Source of the DNA: Petrolisthes cinctipes
Taxonomy: Eukaryota > Arthropoda > Malacostraca > Decapoda > Porcellanidae
Reading direction: 5' to 3'
NCBI GenBank assembly: GCA_033782935.1
Contig: JAWQEG010000497.1
Span: 541,501-605,500 of the forward strand
Length of the DNA stretch: 64,000 nt
Shown here: piece by piece, positions 22,582-33,392 of the stretch
Numbering within the stretch: position 1 is the stretch's first letter
How the letters are laid out: each line of letters begins with the position of its first letter
Notes under the pieces: generated by a model
Databases searched by the model: none
The model's input: the letters and a program-made list of their open reading frames with translations, nothing else
Told to the model about the DNA's origin: nothing
Made by a program: the position numbers and the translations under genes

Positions 22582-23993
22582 AGAAACTTTCAGAATTTAA
22601 ACTTAAACGCTCCACCACTCCCATTGACCTTCCTATTAAATTGTATAAAGAGTTTGCTGTTGAGCTTGCCATCCCCCTTTGCTCTATTATCAACGCATCT
22701 ATAAGTCAGTTTAAAGTACCCACAGATTGGAAGACAGCTTATGTCACACCAATCCCTAAAGTCAATAATCCCCAATCTTTTGACCAGTTGAGACCCATTG
22801 CTATCACTCCCCTCCCCAGCCTTTTGTGTGAAAGTTTTGTTTTTGATTGGGCCTCAACTAGTATTAAAAAAGTCATTGATAACCAACAGTATGGCAATAT
22901 AAAGTCATCCTCCACCACACATTGCCTTATTAGCCTACTTGACTTTGTATGTAAGAACTTAGAGCAAAGGAAGACCTCAGTAATACTAACTTTCATTGAC
23001 TTCAAAAAGGCATTTGACCTAGTGGACCACAATATTATAATAAATAAGGCACTTGGTATTGGGATGGAGCCAGGCTTGGTGGCGTGGTTGGCAGATTTCC
23101 TCAGTGATCGACAGCAGGTGGTAAGATATCAAGGTGCAGTATCTCTCCCACAAACGCTGAAATGTGGTGTGCCTCAAGGGACCAGGATGGGACCTCTGTG
23201 TTTCCTAATCCTCATCAATGATGCCCTGACCGACACACACCGGTGGAAGTATGTGGATGACTCCACTGTGGGAGTTGTAGTGGACAACACTGCACCTGAC
23301 TACCACCTACTACAACAACAACTTGACAACCTACAAGCCTGGACTGAAGCCAACAACGTCAGTATCAATCACAACAAGACAGTGGTGATGCATCTGCACA
23401 CATCCACCACACCTGTACCACCACCGACAGTCACACTGGGGGGACACCCACTCCAGGTTGTGGATACAACCAAAATCCTGGGGATTATGCTGGACAGCAA
23501 GTTGGACTGGAAGCATCATATTACCACCACTACCCAGTCCGCCTCTTACCGTCTGTACATGCTGAGAAGGCTAAAGTCCCTAGGTACACCACAGTGTGAG
23601 CTGAAGAGTATATATCATATGTTTATACTCCCCAAGCTCACCTATGCCTCCCCAAGCTGGTTTCCATCCATTAACACCACACAGAAGAAACAGCTTGAAC
23701 GTGTACAGAAAAGGGCTTGTCGTATAATACTGGGGGCAGACTATACAACATACAGTGAGGCCCTTATCACCCTTGGCATGGTCTCCCTAGACACAGTACA
23801 CCACAACATTCTGCGTCGATTTAGCATAGAACTGCTAAGAAATCCGAGACATCGAGATATGCTCCCCCCTTCCCTTCCACCACCACGACAATCGACGAGG
23901 CATACCAATATCTTAACACCGATAAGGGCACGTACTGACCGCTATAACAACAGCCCCGTACCCACTATGGTCAGAATTATTAACAACAAATAA
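22582..23993 (+). pseudogene. L2-like reverse transcriptase, 5' truncated
   Basis: About 470 residues of LINE RT in one open frame. Visible are WKTAYVTPIPKV and LRPIAITPLPSLLCE, SSTTHCLISLLDF, motif A in LTFIDFKKAFDLVDHN, CGVPQGTRMGPLCF, the catalytic box YVDD at 23250-23261, ILGIMLDSKLDWKHH, FILPKLTYASPSWF and KQLERVQKRACRIILG. No stop codon or frameshift interrupts it, so the loss is limited to the missing 5' part (endonuclease and ORF1). The 54 residues upstream in the same open frame, including a CA-encoded His/Thr run, are not LINE-like and read through flanking DNA. The copy is probably relatively young. Confidence 0.85.
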
Positions 23994-24157
23994 TACTACA
24001 TCTATATTTGTCTCACCATCATAACATTTTTCATTGTTGTATATATAAAACCATTCTTATCAATCATCAACCATATATATAATGTATTGTGTATTTTCAG
24101 CCTTATGGCTGCAACCTCAATAAACCGTTTATTATTATTATTATTATTATTATTACA
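22582..24157 (+). mobile_element. 5'-truncated L2-like LINE
   Basis: It contains the RT-bearing part of ORF2, a 3' UTR of about 160 bases with GCAACCTCAATAAACCGTTT, and a terminal (TTA)n tract (24129-24156). L2-group elements typically end in short tandem repeats. The 5' end is lost at a (CA)n tract. Clade placement (L2, Crack or Daphne) is not resolvable by eye. Confidence 0.8.
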
Positions 24158-24360
24158 CACACAACCCGAGGCATTACAAGAGTTGCCACACTCATCACAG
24201 CTTTGGCAAAAATGGAGACCTTGGATTTGTTGGTGTGTGGCTGGTGGGCTGAGGTGGGCGTACGGATTGAGGCAGGGGTATGTGTGGGCGTGCAGACTGA
24301 GACGGACGGAAGTAAGTGATGAGTGGAAAGGGGTTGGGGTGTGGTTGGAGATTGACGTGG

Positions 24361-24485
24361 GTGGGTTGAGTCGGGTGTGAGGGTTGAGACGGGTGTGAGG
24401 GTTGAGACGGGTGTGAGGGTTGAGACGGGTGTGAGGGTTGAGACGGGTGTGAGGGTTGAGACGGGTGTGAGGGTTGAGACGGGCT
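24361..24485. repeat. 18-bp minisatellite, about 7 copies
   Basis: The unit GGGTGTGAGGGTTGAGAC is nearly perfect. Surrounding DNA (24200-24680) contains looser GGGTGTG/GGGCGTG variants. Confidence 0.92.
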
Positions 24486-24789
24486 GTTATGCAGGCTGAA
24501 ACGGGCTGGGCGTGTAGGCTGAGGGGGACGAGAGTATGTGAGGGGTGGGGAGGGGTGTACGTGCATGAGTGTGGGGTGAGGCGGGCGTCCGGGGTTGTGT
24601 GGGCGGGGTGAGGCGTGCGGGAGGGTGTGTGAGCTAAGGCAAGCCGGAATGTGTGGGGGCGGGGTGATGTGGGTGGGTGTGGAGGCTGCCAATCCCAGCG
24701 ACCCAACAAATCCAGGCCAAGCAAAAAACCCCAAAGTCTCTCACCGTGTAAGAAAACGTGTCACCTTTCCATTTCCAAATGCACTACAA

Positions 24790-25190
24790 TTCCTGCAGTC
24801 TCTTTCCCATGCTAGACACATACAGTATATATATTAAATATGCAGTCACTTTCACCTATACTAGATCAATATTAATTTTCTCTAATTAGATTTATAAATA
24901 CAGTCATATGAAGTTCTATTTTCTTATTAGACCAATTAATTAATGCAGTCACTTACTCTAACTAGATCCATAAATATCCGTAGTCACTTTCTTTAATCAA
25001 ATCAAATCTATACAAATATGCAGTCACATTCTCCTTCTACAACTATAGAAACCCACAGTCACTTTATAAGGTAAAATCTATAAATATAATTATGTCCTCA
25101 CGTTTTCTTACTAGACCTATATTTTTCGGCACTCACTTACAACTATTACATCTATACATAATCTCCAAACAGATCCATATAAATCGTAAT
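24790..25190. repeat. Decayed tandem repeat of about 45 bp
   Basis: GCAGTCACTTTCTC-like anchors recur near 24797, 24841, 24900, 24947, 24979, 25019 and 25054, each followed by CTAGATCTATAAATA-like text. Confidence 0.7.
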
Positions 25191-25349
25191 AATTTTCGGC
25201 AGCCCTACAATTCCCTCCCCACACACACAAAATTATCCCTTTAAGGAATTAGGGACTGATTTTACAGGGGAGTGTGTGTGTGTGTGTGTGTGGTGGGAAG
25301 GGGGAGACGGACTGCTGAATCTTAATGTGTAATCAAGGCGAGAACTTAT

Positions 25350-25460
25350 TGTACTTTGGTAATTCCTCCAAGTTGTCCCAAGCAACAAGTCACCTCAATG
25401 TTACTAATAGGGGAATGTGTTTCCTGACATAATCTGGAGGGTTCAGTAGACTTCCAAAAT
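25350..25460. mobile_element. Short fold-back element (diverged)
   Basis: GGTAATTCCTCCAAGTTGTC, AAGCAACAAGTCACC, GTGTTTCCTGACATAATC and TGGAGGGTTCAGTAG. The loop has CAATGTTACTAATAGGGG as in subfamily B. Confidence 0.6.
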
Positions 25461-25619
25461 ACCGTGTAAATAGTTTGTGCCTATAACGGCAGCAATATTA
25501 GGTAAATCCCTCGTTTGTGTAGGGATTGTACTTTTATTAACGGGAATTGTTGTTGTTATTGAGAAGCTCTGTATAAACTTTGATGTTTTTATATTGAAGA
25601 TGAAGACGACCTACTATTT

Positions 25620-26320
25620 ATATACTTAATTATACACTGTACTTCTTTAATTAATGTTCCACCCTCTTAATTTATGTTCTACCCTCTTGATTTATGTTCC
25701 ACTACTTTATTTACTGTTCCTCTTCATAAATTAATGTTTCACTCCCTTTAATTAATGTTAGACTATTTTAATTAATTCCACTGCCTTTAATTAATGCTCC
25801 AGTCCTATTTCATTTATTGTTCCACTTCTTTAATTAATGTTCAACACTCCATTAATTAATGTTTCACTCTCATAATCAATGAACCATTCTCTGTAATTAA
25901 TGTTCCACTCTCCTTAATTAATGTTCCACTCTCCTTAATTAATATTTCACTCTCTTTGATTAATGTTCCACTCTTTTTTATTAATGTTCAATTTTCTTTA
26001 ATTAATGTTCTATTTTCTTTAATTAATGTTCCATTTTTAAATTAATGTTCCATTTTTAAATTAATGTTCCATTTTTAAATTAATGTTCCATTTTTATATT
26101 AATGTTCCATTTTTAAATTAATGTTCCATTTTTAAATTAATGTTCCATTTTTATATTAATGTTCCATTTTTATATTAATGTTCCATTTTTAAATTAATGT
26201 TCCATTTTTAGATTAATGTTCCATTTTTAAATTAATGTTCCATTTTTAAATTAATGTTCCATTTTTAAATTAATGTTCCATTTTTAAATTAATGTTCCAT
26301 TTTTAAATTAATGTTCCACT
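25620..26320. repeat. 19-20 bp tandem array with graded age
   Basis: Units of ATTAATGTTCCATTTTTAA are nearly identical from about 26016 to 26316 (about 16 copies). From 25640 to 26015 they become progressively diverged (TTAATTAATGTTCCACTCTC-like). Confidence 0.93.
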
Positions 26321-26419
26321 CCCATTAAATAACGATTAAAACTTCTATAAATAATGTTAAAATATCACTCAGTTCATATAATGAACGCGGGATTAAAGTA
26401 GAGAGGAGACAGAGAGGGA

Positions 26420-26730
26420 GGACAGCAGGCACGTAGGGAAAGGAAGGAAAGGAGGGACTGCAAACACGGAGAAAAATGAAGGAAAGGAAGGACTGCAAAC
26501 ACGGAGAAAAAGGAAGGAAAGGAGGGACAGCAAACACGGAGAAAAAGGAAGGAAAGTAGGAACAGAAAGCACGAAGGAACCTGAAGGAAAGAAGGGATAG
26601 CAAACACGAAGGAAAGAGAAGGAAAAGAGGGACAGCAAACACGAAGGAAAGAGAAGGAAGGGAGGGACAACAAACATGGAGAAAAAAGAAGGAAAGGAGG
26701 GATAGCAAACACGGAGGAAAAAGAGCGAAA
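26420..26730. repeat. 35-bp purine-rich minisatellite, about 9 copies
   Basis: The unit is GGAAGGAAAGGAGGGACAGC followed by AAACACGGAGAAAAA. Overlapping ORFs on the - strand are translations of this repeat. Confidence 0.93.
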
Positions 26731-26744
26731 AAAGAATCATGTAG

Positions 26745-26840
26745 AGAGAAAAGAGATTGGCTCGGGTCAGAAAGGGCGCCCAAACCCATCAAGTACCGCC
26801 CATATCATTTACAGGCAAATCCTCCCTATGGGTTACACAC
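26745..26840 (+). repeat. 3' fragment of the SINE-like repeat
   Basis: AAAGGGCGCCCAAACCCATC, AAGTACCGCCCATATCA and ACAGGCAAATCCTCCCTA match the 3' part of the copy at 33127-33330. Confidence 0.6.
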
Positions 26841-27319
26841 GCGGGATTAAAGCGAATTACGTGCAAACTTTCAAAACACCATCGCACATAATTACTGTAT
26901 AACACTTCATGCATCAACCATCATTACTGTCTATGAACTAAGCAAATTTTCGAGATGTCCAAAATCATGTCCAATTTGGTTCGAGGTGCCACACACATTA
27001 CATTTGAAGGGAAAGTAAGTAGAAGTAAAAGTGGAAAGATGGATAACGGTAGTGTGTTGTAGAGTTGAATAGTATTAGGGAGATGTATGTGTGTATGTGT
27101 GTGTGTTCCAGAGTTGCGCATATGAAACACTGAGAATCCTGGTTAACTCTTGTATTATGAAGTTGTGTGTGTGTGTGTGTGTGTGTGTGTTCCAAAGTTG
27201 TATATTTGCCCATATAAAACACTGAGAGTACTAATTCATTCTTGCATTAGGGAGTTGTGCTGGGGTGGGGGTGGGGGACATACAGCCAGAAACACATACA
27301 ATACCCTAAGGTGGGTTTG

Positions 27320-27479
27320 TACAGTTGCTGACATATGAAACAGACACACCTGAAACGGGGCCCATCATTGAACATAGGGTATATAGGATGAGACGTTGTG
27401 TGTCGAGGCGACGCGTCCTATTCTATGTTTGATAAAGGGTTCGTTAGAAGTGTGTCTGTTTCATGTGTCCTTAACTGTA
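27320..27479. mobile_element. MITE with TACAGTT termini, 160 bp
   Basis: Terminal inverted repeats of about 65 bases pair TACAGTTGCTGACATATGAA and ACAGACACACCTGAAACG with TGTGTCTGTTTCATGTGTCC and TTAACTGTA. TA ends are consistent with the Tc1/mariner group. The centre contains GAGACGTTGTGTGTCGAGGC, possibly another short palindrome. Confidence 0.75.
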
Positions 27480-27988
27480 CGTTACTCACAATATAACAAC
27501 AACTGTACCAATTTGTCTTCCTTTATTCAGTAGGGTATATAAATAAGAAAGGTCACATCTATGAACATGTACCACCAAACAAACTAGTAATTTATAGAGC
27601 AACAAAATACACTTTATCAAGGCTTTAAAATGCTTTGTATCCTTGCGAAACATAAATACCTGTCTGTCTATCTAGTTATTTATCTATATATCTATACATA
27701 ATAAAGATTAATGCTTATCTGTCTATTTATATGACTACCCAATAATCCATCTTCTGTCTGTCCGTCTCTCTTTCTGTTCACTTCTCTCCTCAGTAACACG
27801 TGTACTGAGAGCCACTTATTCCACCCCAACACACACACAAGGGAGGAAGGGAAGGGATCAGCCTGGGACAAGAGGGTGTATGTGTGTATGTGTAGGTGGT
27901 GGTAAACTTAGTCAGCTTAGGGGGGGACGAACGAGGGAACGTGAGAGACCTGCAAAGAAGAAACATGAAAGGCCAGAATATTATATGT
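27480..27988. other. Non-coding spacer with CTGT/TATC-rich tracts
   Basis: No gene. Short TATCTATATATC and CTGTCTGTC runs are seen near 27660-27780. Confidence 0.5.
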
Positions 27989-28294
27989 AGGCAAGAACAT
28001 TGGTGGTGTATACGATGGTGTGGGATACCGGTACGATGACTCTGTAGTGTGCCTATAGAGTTATCGTACCGGTACAGTTGAGATAAGAAGTTGCTGTATC
28101 CCCTCACTACCACTAGACCATATGAGGCAGCGTTGCAGTAGTGGTGAACGTCTGTAGGAATGAAGACGGACGTGAGTGGCGACTGAGTTTACACATTTGG
28201 TCTAGGGGTTGGGTTAGTGAGGTAAGAAAGGGGATACAGCAACTTTTTCTCTCAACTGTACCACACCATCGTCAACACTACGGATATTCTTGCC
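27989..28294. mobile_element. Fold-back element carrying a nested palindrome
   Basis: The left arm (GGCAAGAACATTGGTGGTGT, ACGATGGTGTGG, GTTGCTGTATCCCC, CACTAGACCATATG) and the right arm (CATTTGGTCTAGGGG, GGGGATACAGCAAC, CCACACCATCGTCAACACTA, TTCTTGCC) are reverse complements with modest divergence. The left arm is longer because of the insertion at 28026-28074. Confidence 0.75.
28026..28074. mobile_element. 49-bp palindromic insertion at a TA site
   Basis: It begins TACCGGTACGATGACTCTGT and ends ATAGAGTTATCGTACCGGTA. The two halves match over about 21 bases with two mismatches. The opposite arm of the host fold-back element lacks it and shows a single TA at the equivalent position, so the flanking TA looks like a target duplication. 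Confidence 0.6.
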
Positions 28295-28390
28295 TACGAC
28301 TCCTATTAGGACAGAAGGTACAGTTGGACACAGGAAATCTTACACAGGCTATATAGAAAGAGAGATCTTTATTGTGGAAGTACTGCAATG

Positions 28391-28391
28391 A

Positions 28392-28432
<41 letters not shown>
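28391..28432. repeat. (TG)n microsatellite
   Basis: About 21 uninterrupted TG units. Confidence 0.96.
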
Positions 28433-28435
<3 letters not shown>

Positions 28436-28837
28436 TGACTCAGTGATTAGCAAAATGACAAATAAAATAATAATGTTATATTGCAGTTACGTAGTCTTAC
28501 ATTTTCTATATGTTGTAAACCCTCGAAAATAACAGCGTGTGTATCAATTCATGAGGTCAATAGTACAGTCACATGTTAAAGTCCTTACGCCTCTCCTACT
28601 TTACTAGAATTTTTAAGGGAGAGTAAGATTTATTGATACAAATGTGAGAGTTGTTACTAGAGAGTATTATCCTGTCAACAATAGCCCTCATTCACAGATA
28701 GATGAATATCACAAATAAAGCAGGAGAGACGACAAGACTTTACCATATAACTGTACTGTACAGTAGACAAACGTTCCACCTGGTCTGCATCGCCTCTTAA
28801 GAGGTGAGTAACAGTATTTGTATGTTTGTTGGTGTGT
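28433..28837. other. Non-coding spacer, no feature recognised
   Basis: AT-rich DNA without repeats or ORFs of note. Confidence 0.5.
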
Positions 28838-28920
28838 ACAGTCGGCGACAAAAGTCATGTTGCCTAACTCGGCTGTTCTTTAAGGGCAATAATTATCTAA
28901 TATTTTCATCGAACAAATAC
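28838..28920. mobile_element. Tc1/mariner-like terminus
   Basis: TACAGTCGGCGACAAAAGTC, then GTTGCCTAACTCGGCTGTTC and TTTAAGGGCAATAAT, is a diverged relative of the ends at 6765 and 11304. Confidence 0.5.
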
Positions 28921-28958
28921 AATCATTGATACAAAATTAAAATATACAGCAGGGAAAA

Positions 28959-29297
28959 TTGGTAAACTTCTCTGGTTCCTCAGTTCAGGAGCCTGTGAAG
29001 CTTATATTTCTACTAGGAAATAATGTTGTTGTGAAACTGTTTGCAAACAGTTACAAACAGTTGGGTAACTTGTTTCCTGTCCAGACTTCACTTGTTCTCA
29101 AGATGTGGAGTGAGGTGGTTGCTGCAGCAGCTTCTACATTTTACGTAGCCTTTGTAGTGCATTTACCGAAAAACGAGAGTAAGAAAACGAGACGCTTGTG
29201 GGTGAAGAAATTATTTGAACAAGGAACATTTCATGGTGACTTACTTCTGGTCCAACTTAAAGGAGATGGAGAAGGTTTTAATAATTTTGTTTCCTAG
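28959..29297 (+). pseudogene. Possible Harbinger-type nuclease N-terminal remnant
   Basis: The open frame has an in-frame ATG at 29103. From there it reads a hydrophobic stretch, a basic cluster (NESKKTRRLWVKKLFEQG) and FHGDLLLVQLKGDGEGFNNF before a stop. The pattern of a basic run, then R-x-W-V, then a short stretch ending in F-x-N-F resembles the region before the DDE domain of PIF/Harbinger nucleases. Nothing recognisable follows the stop, so if the reading is right this is a fragment. The upstream part (28959-29102) has no ATG start. A perfect 18-bp palindrome, AACTGTTTGCAAACAGTT, lies at 29035-29052. Family assignment is tentative. Confidence 0.3.
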
Positions 29298-29700
29298 TGT
29301 GGACAGACCTTTAGTAAACCTATTGTAAGTCAGAGTGTGAGTTGATACTAAGGGTGAATATATATACAGTAGAGGGACAGGCAGGGATATAAAGTACAGG
29401 GAGAGAGAGAACACACAGACGGCTTTATTAAGGACTGACAACAAGGACTGGTGATGAAAATATACTGAGAGACAACACGGACGAAATCAGACAAAGAATT
29501 TACGGACAGAAACAAGACACATACAGAGATAAAACACAAACAAATAACACGGGAAAGAAATGGAACACACACACACACACACACGCACACTCTGACGTGA
29601 CACGGACAGAGACAATAAACAAAGGCAAAGGAAAACATAAATAAACGCGAACAGAGAACACACACAGACAGACAATTGACTTTGAGGGCCCACACAGTAT
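29298..29700. other. Non-coding spacer with ACAGA-rich text and short (CA)n
   Basis: Recurrent GACAGAxACA motifs and a (CA)n near 29562-29590. No gene. Confidence 0.5.
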
Positions 29701-30179
29701 TGACAAGAAGAGGAGGAATTGGAGGAGGAAGAGGAGGAGGAAGAGGAGGAGGGAGAGTATGAAGGAAGAGGAAGCGGAGGAGGAGGAGGAGGGGAGGAGA
29801 GCAGAAGCATTAGGGGAAGAAGGGACAGGAGGAGGAGGAGGAGGAGAGTGGGAGGAAGAGGAGAGTGGGAGGAGAAGGAGGAATAGGAGGCGGGAAGAGG
29901 TAAGAGAAAGGTAGGAGGAGGGAGAAGGGAAGAGGTGGAAGAAGAAGGAGGTGATGAAAAAAAAAATAGAAGAAAGAACAGGAGGAGGAGGTAAAGACTC
30001 GGCAATATTGCAGGTGGTGAGACAGTGAGGGAAGAGAGAGGGGGAGGGAATAGGTGGGAAGAGAGAGGAAGGGGTGGGAGGGAAGATGAAAGAATGAGGG
30101 AATAAGGAGGGAGGAAAGGAGGAGGAGGTGGGGGGAAGAGGGAGGGAGGAAGAAGATGCGGAGAGAAGGAGGTACGGAG
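29701..30179. repeat. Purine-rich (GGA)n-like low-complexity DNA
   Basis: Almost entirely A and G on the + strand, dominated by GGAGGA and GGGAGAAGG. Long ORFs on the - strand (Ser/Pro-rich) are compositional artefacts. Confidence 0.85.
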
Positions 30180-30567
30180 AGAAGAAGGGAAGAGAGAAGG
30201 AGGGAAGGGAGAAGGAGGGAAGGGAGAAGGAGGGAAGGGAAAAGGGGGGAAGGGAAAAGGGGGGAAGGGAAAAGGGGGGAAGAGAGAAGGAGGGCAGAGA
30301 GAAGGAGGGCAGAGAGAAGGAGGGCAGAGAGAAGGAGGGCAGAGAGAAGGAGGGCAGAGAGAAGGAGGGCAGAGAGAAGGAGGGAAGAGAGAAGGAGGGA
30401 AGAGAGAAGGAGGGAAGAGAGAAGGAGGGAAGAGAAAAGGAGGGAAGAGAGAAGGAGGGAAGAGAGAAGGAGGGAAGAGAGAAGGGGGGAAGAGAGAAGG
30501 AGGGAAGAGAGAAGGAGGGAAGAGAGAAGGAGGGAAGAGAGAAGGGGGGAAGAGAGAAGGAGGGCAG
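30180..30567. repeat. 15-bp purine minisatellite, about 26 copies
   Basis: The unit GGAAGAGAGAAGGAG has GGCAGAGAGAAGGAG and GGGAAAAGGGGGGAA variants clustered in blocks (30230-30285 and 30290-30380), which indicates local homogenisation. Confidence 0.95.
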
Positions 30568-30718
30568 AGGTGTGTGTGTGTGTGTGTGTGTGTGTTCTAA
30601 GGACTGTAATATCACCTTTATAACCACACTACACAAGGGTGGTGGAGTGTACAAGTAAATTGGCCACTGGGGAACATTGTTATAATATTTATTTACACAC
30701 ACATACATATACACACAG

Positions 30719-30759
<41 letters not shown>

Positions 30760-31060
30760 ATACACACATAGATAATACACACATATGCACACATACAGTA
30801 TATACATACGTACAGTATACACACAAACAGGACACAGAATATACACACATACACAATACACATAAATATGAGCACGCACACACACACATACAGTATACAC
30901 ACACACGTGCGCACACACACACATACAGTATATATACACACAAACACACACAGGACACAGAATATATATACACCCATATACAATACACAAATATATACTG
31001 ACACACACGCACACATACAGTATACACAGTCATACACACATACAGTATACACACACACGC
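30568..31060. repeat. (CA)n complex with ACATACAGTATACAC motifs
   Basis: A (TG)n run at about 30570-30594 is followed by single-copy DNA. CA-rich DNA follows from 30690, containing at least six ATACAGTATA-type blocks. Confidence 0.85.
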
Positions 31061-31063
31061 ACA

Positions 31064-31108
31064 GTACACTCGTGATACGTAATCCCTGACCAGCAGAGAC
31101 GAACGGCA

Positions 31109-31145
<37 letters not shown>

Positions 31146-31258
31146 ACCCTGCATTCGAACTCAGCCTCTATAGGTGTACTGGGTGGGGAAATGAACAATA
31201 CCAGGCGATTCGAAGCTTTCTACTCCTCACATTCTGGTCAGAAATTATGTATCACGAG
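31064..31258. mobile_element. MITE with TACACTCGTGAT termini
   Basis: Inverted ends AGTACACTCGTGATACGTAA / TCCCTGACCAG and CTGGTCAGAAATTATGTATC / ACGAGTGTAC over about 33 bases. The interior contains a (CA)n tract that has expanded. The ends resemble those of the 2-kb element at 32710-34704. Confidence 0.65.
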
Positions 31259-31309
31259 TGTACATACACACCTATACAATACACAGAATTATGCGCGCGC
31301 GCAAACACA

Positions 31310-31545
31310 CACACACACACATATGTACGGTACACACACACACACACACATATGTACGGTACACACACACACATACATATGTACGGTACACACACACACA
31401 CACACACATATGTACGGTACACACACACATATGTACGGTACACACACACACATATGTACGGTACACACACACACATATGTACGGTACACACACACACATA
31501 TGTACGGTACACACACACACATATGTACAGTACACACACACACAC
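31310..31545. repeat. Variable repeat of (CA)n plus TATGTACGGTA
   Basis: Nine copies of CATATGTACGGTACACA are separated by CA runs of different lengths (units of about 20-28 bases). Confidence 0.93.
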
Positions 31546-31892
31546 ACGGTACACACAAACTATTCATCTATATATGTTTATCTATTACCTATCTACCTAT
31601 CCATGAATCTATCTATCAATTTATCTCCTGTGTTTATATATCTATCTATTTATCTATCTCTTCCCTGTTTCTCCATTTCCTTTCCTGCTATCACAATTCC
31701 TTTCTCCATTATCTTTTTCTTACCCTGACTTCCTCGATGCTCTTCTTTTTCCTCTCTCTATTTCCTTCCTTTATTCTCATTCACTATTATATATTTACTT
31801 CTCCTCGTTCCTCTGTATTATTTTCCTTCTGAATATAATTTACTATCTCTAATAATTTTCTCTCTTCCTTGCATTTTCTCCTTTCTTGTGCT
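31546..31892. other. Pyrimidine-rich spacer with TATC repeats
   Basis: (TATC)n-like text at 31560-31660, otherwise no feature. Confidence 0.55.

Positions 31893-31952
<60 letters not shown>
31893..31952. repeat. (TC)n microsatellite
   Basis: About 30 TC units. Confidence 0.96.
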
Positions 31953-31957
<5 letters not shown>

Positions 31958-32067
31958 TTTTTATTCTTGTGCATCAGTTATTCCTTTCCCTTCTTCATTT
32001 CCTTGACTTCCTAATTGTCTTCCTTCACCTTTTTACTTCCGATTTCCTAATTTATATTGTCTTGGGG

Positions 32068-32460
<393 letters not shown>

Positions 32461-32709
32461 CCAAATACTCTTTCTTTGTCTTCTAACTTTTATATTTCGT
32501 ACTGTTCTTCCTCTCTTCCATTCACATAATTACTTCGCTTCTATTCTTACTTATTCTTCCTTTGTATCATTCCCTCTTCCCTTTATACCCTTCTTTCCTT
32601 CTCATACACACACACAGTCACTCTACTCTAACACAGCGAGTGATGTGTGTTTGTGTGTGTGCGTAAATGTGTCCCCGTGTGTGTGTGTGTGTGTGTGTTC
32701 CATGTGTGC

Positions 32710-32984
32710 GTACACTCACGAGCACTAATTTCTGCTCAGGGTTTGGTCCTTCCTTCCACCCCCTACCCTGGACAGAGGGAAGAGGGGGATCGGAGCTGGG
32801 GGAGAGAGTCTACCCCGCCTTCACCCCTCCCAACTTACCCCACCTTCATCCTCTAGTTGTCAGTTAGTGATTAGCCATAAATTTTCCCTGTGTAAATGAT
32901 GGCTCTTCTAAAACAGTATCGTAGTACACACTGAATGGCCAAGACGATCTCATGTCAGTCTCGCTTTATTTACCTTTGTAATAT
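32710..32984 (+). repeat. Left 275-bp inverted terminal repeat
   Basis: Paired with 34430-34704. It starts GTACACTCACGAGCACTAAT and ends TACCTTTGTAATAT. Confidence 0.85.
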
Positions 32985-33126
32985 TGGTAGAGCACAAAAT
33001 AACTTAAACACCATGATGGTATAAATAAATATTATATATATATAAATATTTTTATTGGCAAAACAAAAAGTTTCGTACAATAAAAGTTAAATTATTCATG
33101 TGGCCTATTACTGTATGTAATGAAGG

Positions 33127-33330
33127 AATACATATTGATTGATTTATTGATATGAGGCGCCGCAACAGCGAGGTTACATAGCGCCAGAAAAAGGTGATAG
33201 AGAGGTGTGATAGGAAACAGGAAGGAACAAAAAAAAAAAGGAAAACATGAACAGCTGAAAGCTAGTGGCCGGGGCCGAAGGGACGCCAAAACCCATAAAG
33301 TATTGCCCACATCACTACAGGCAATACCTC
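33127..33330 (+). repeat. Dispersed SINE-like repeat with GGCGCC start, copy 2
   Basis: TTGATTGATTTATTGATATG and AGGCGCCGCAACAGCGAGGT are followed by an A-rich run near 33229 and the ACCCATAAAGTATTGCCCAC / ATACCTCCCTACGGGA end. Its 5' part matches 45381 and its 3' part matches 26745. Confidence 0.65.
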
Positions 33331-33392
33331 CCTACGGGAATGGAATGCATAAAATACACAACTGAAATACAATTGAATAGAACAAAAATTAA

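Noticed and set aside
24002..24734. Pro/His-rich - strand ORFs (240 and 179 residues)
   Set aside because: Translations of the 18-bp minisatellite and GGGTGTG-rich DNA.
29487..31014. Long - strand ORFs rich in Ser/Pro/Phe (up to 504 residues)
   Set aside because: They translate the 15-bp purine minisatellite and adjacent (GGA)n/(CA)n. No domain, and every frame is open because the repeat lacks stops.
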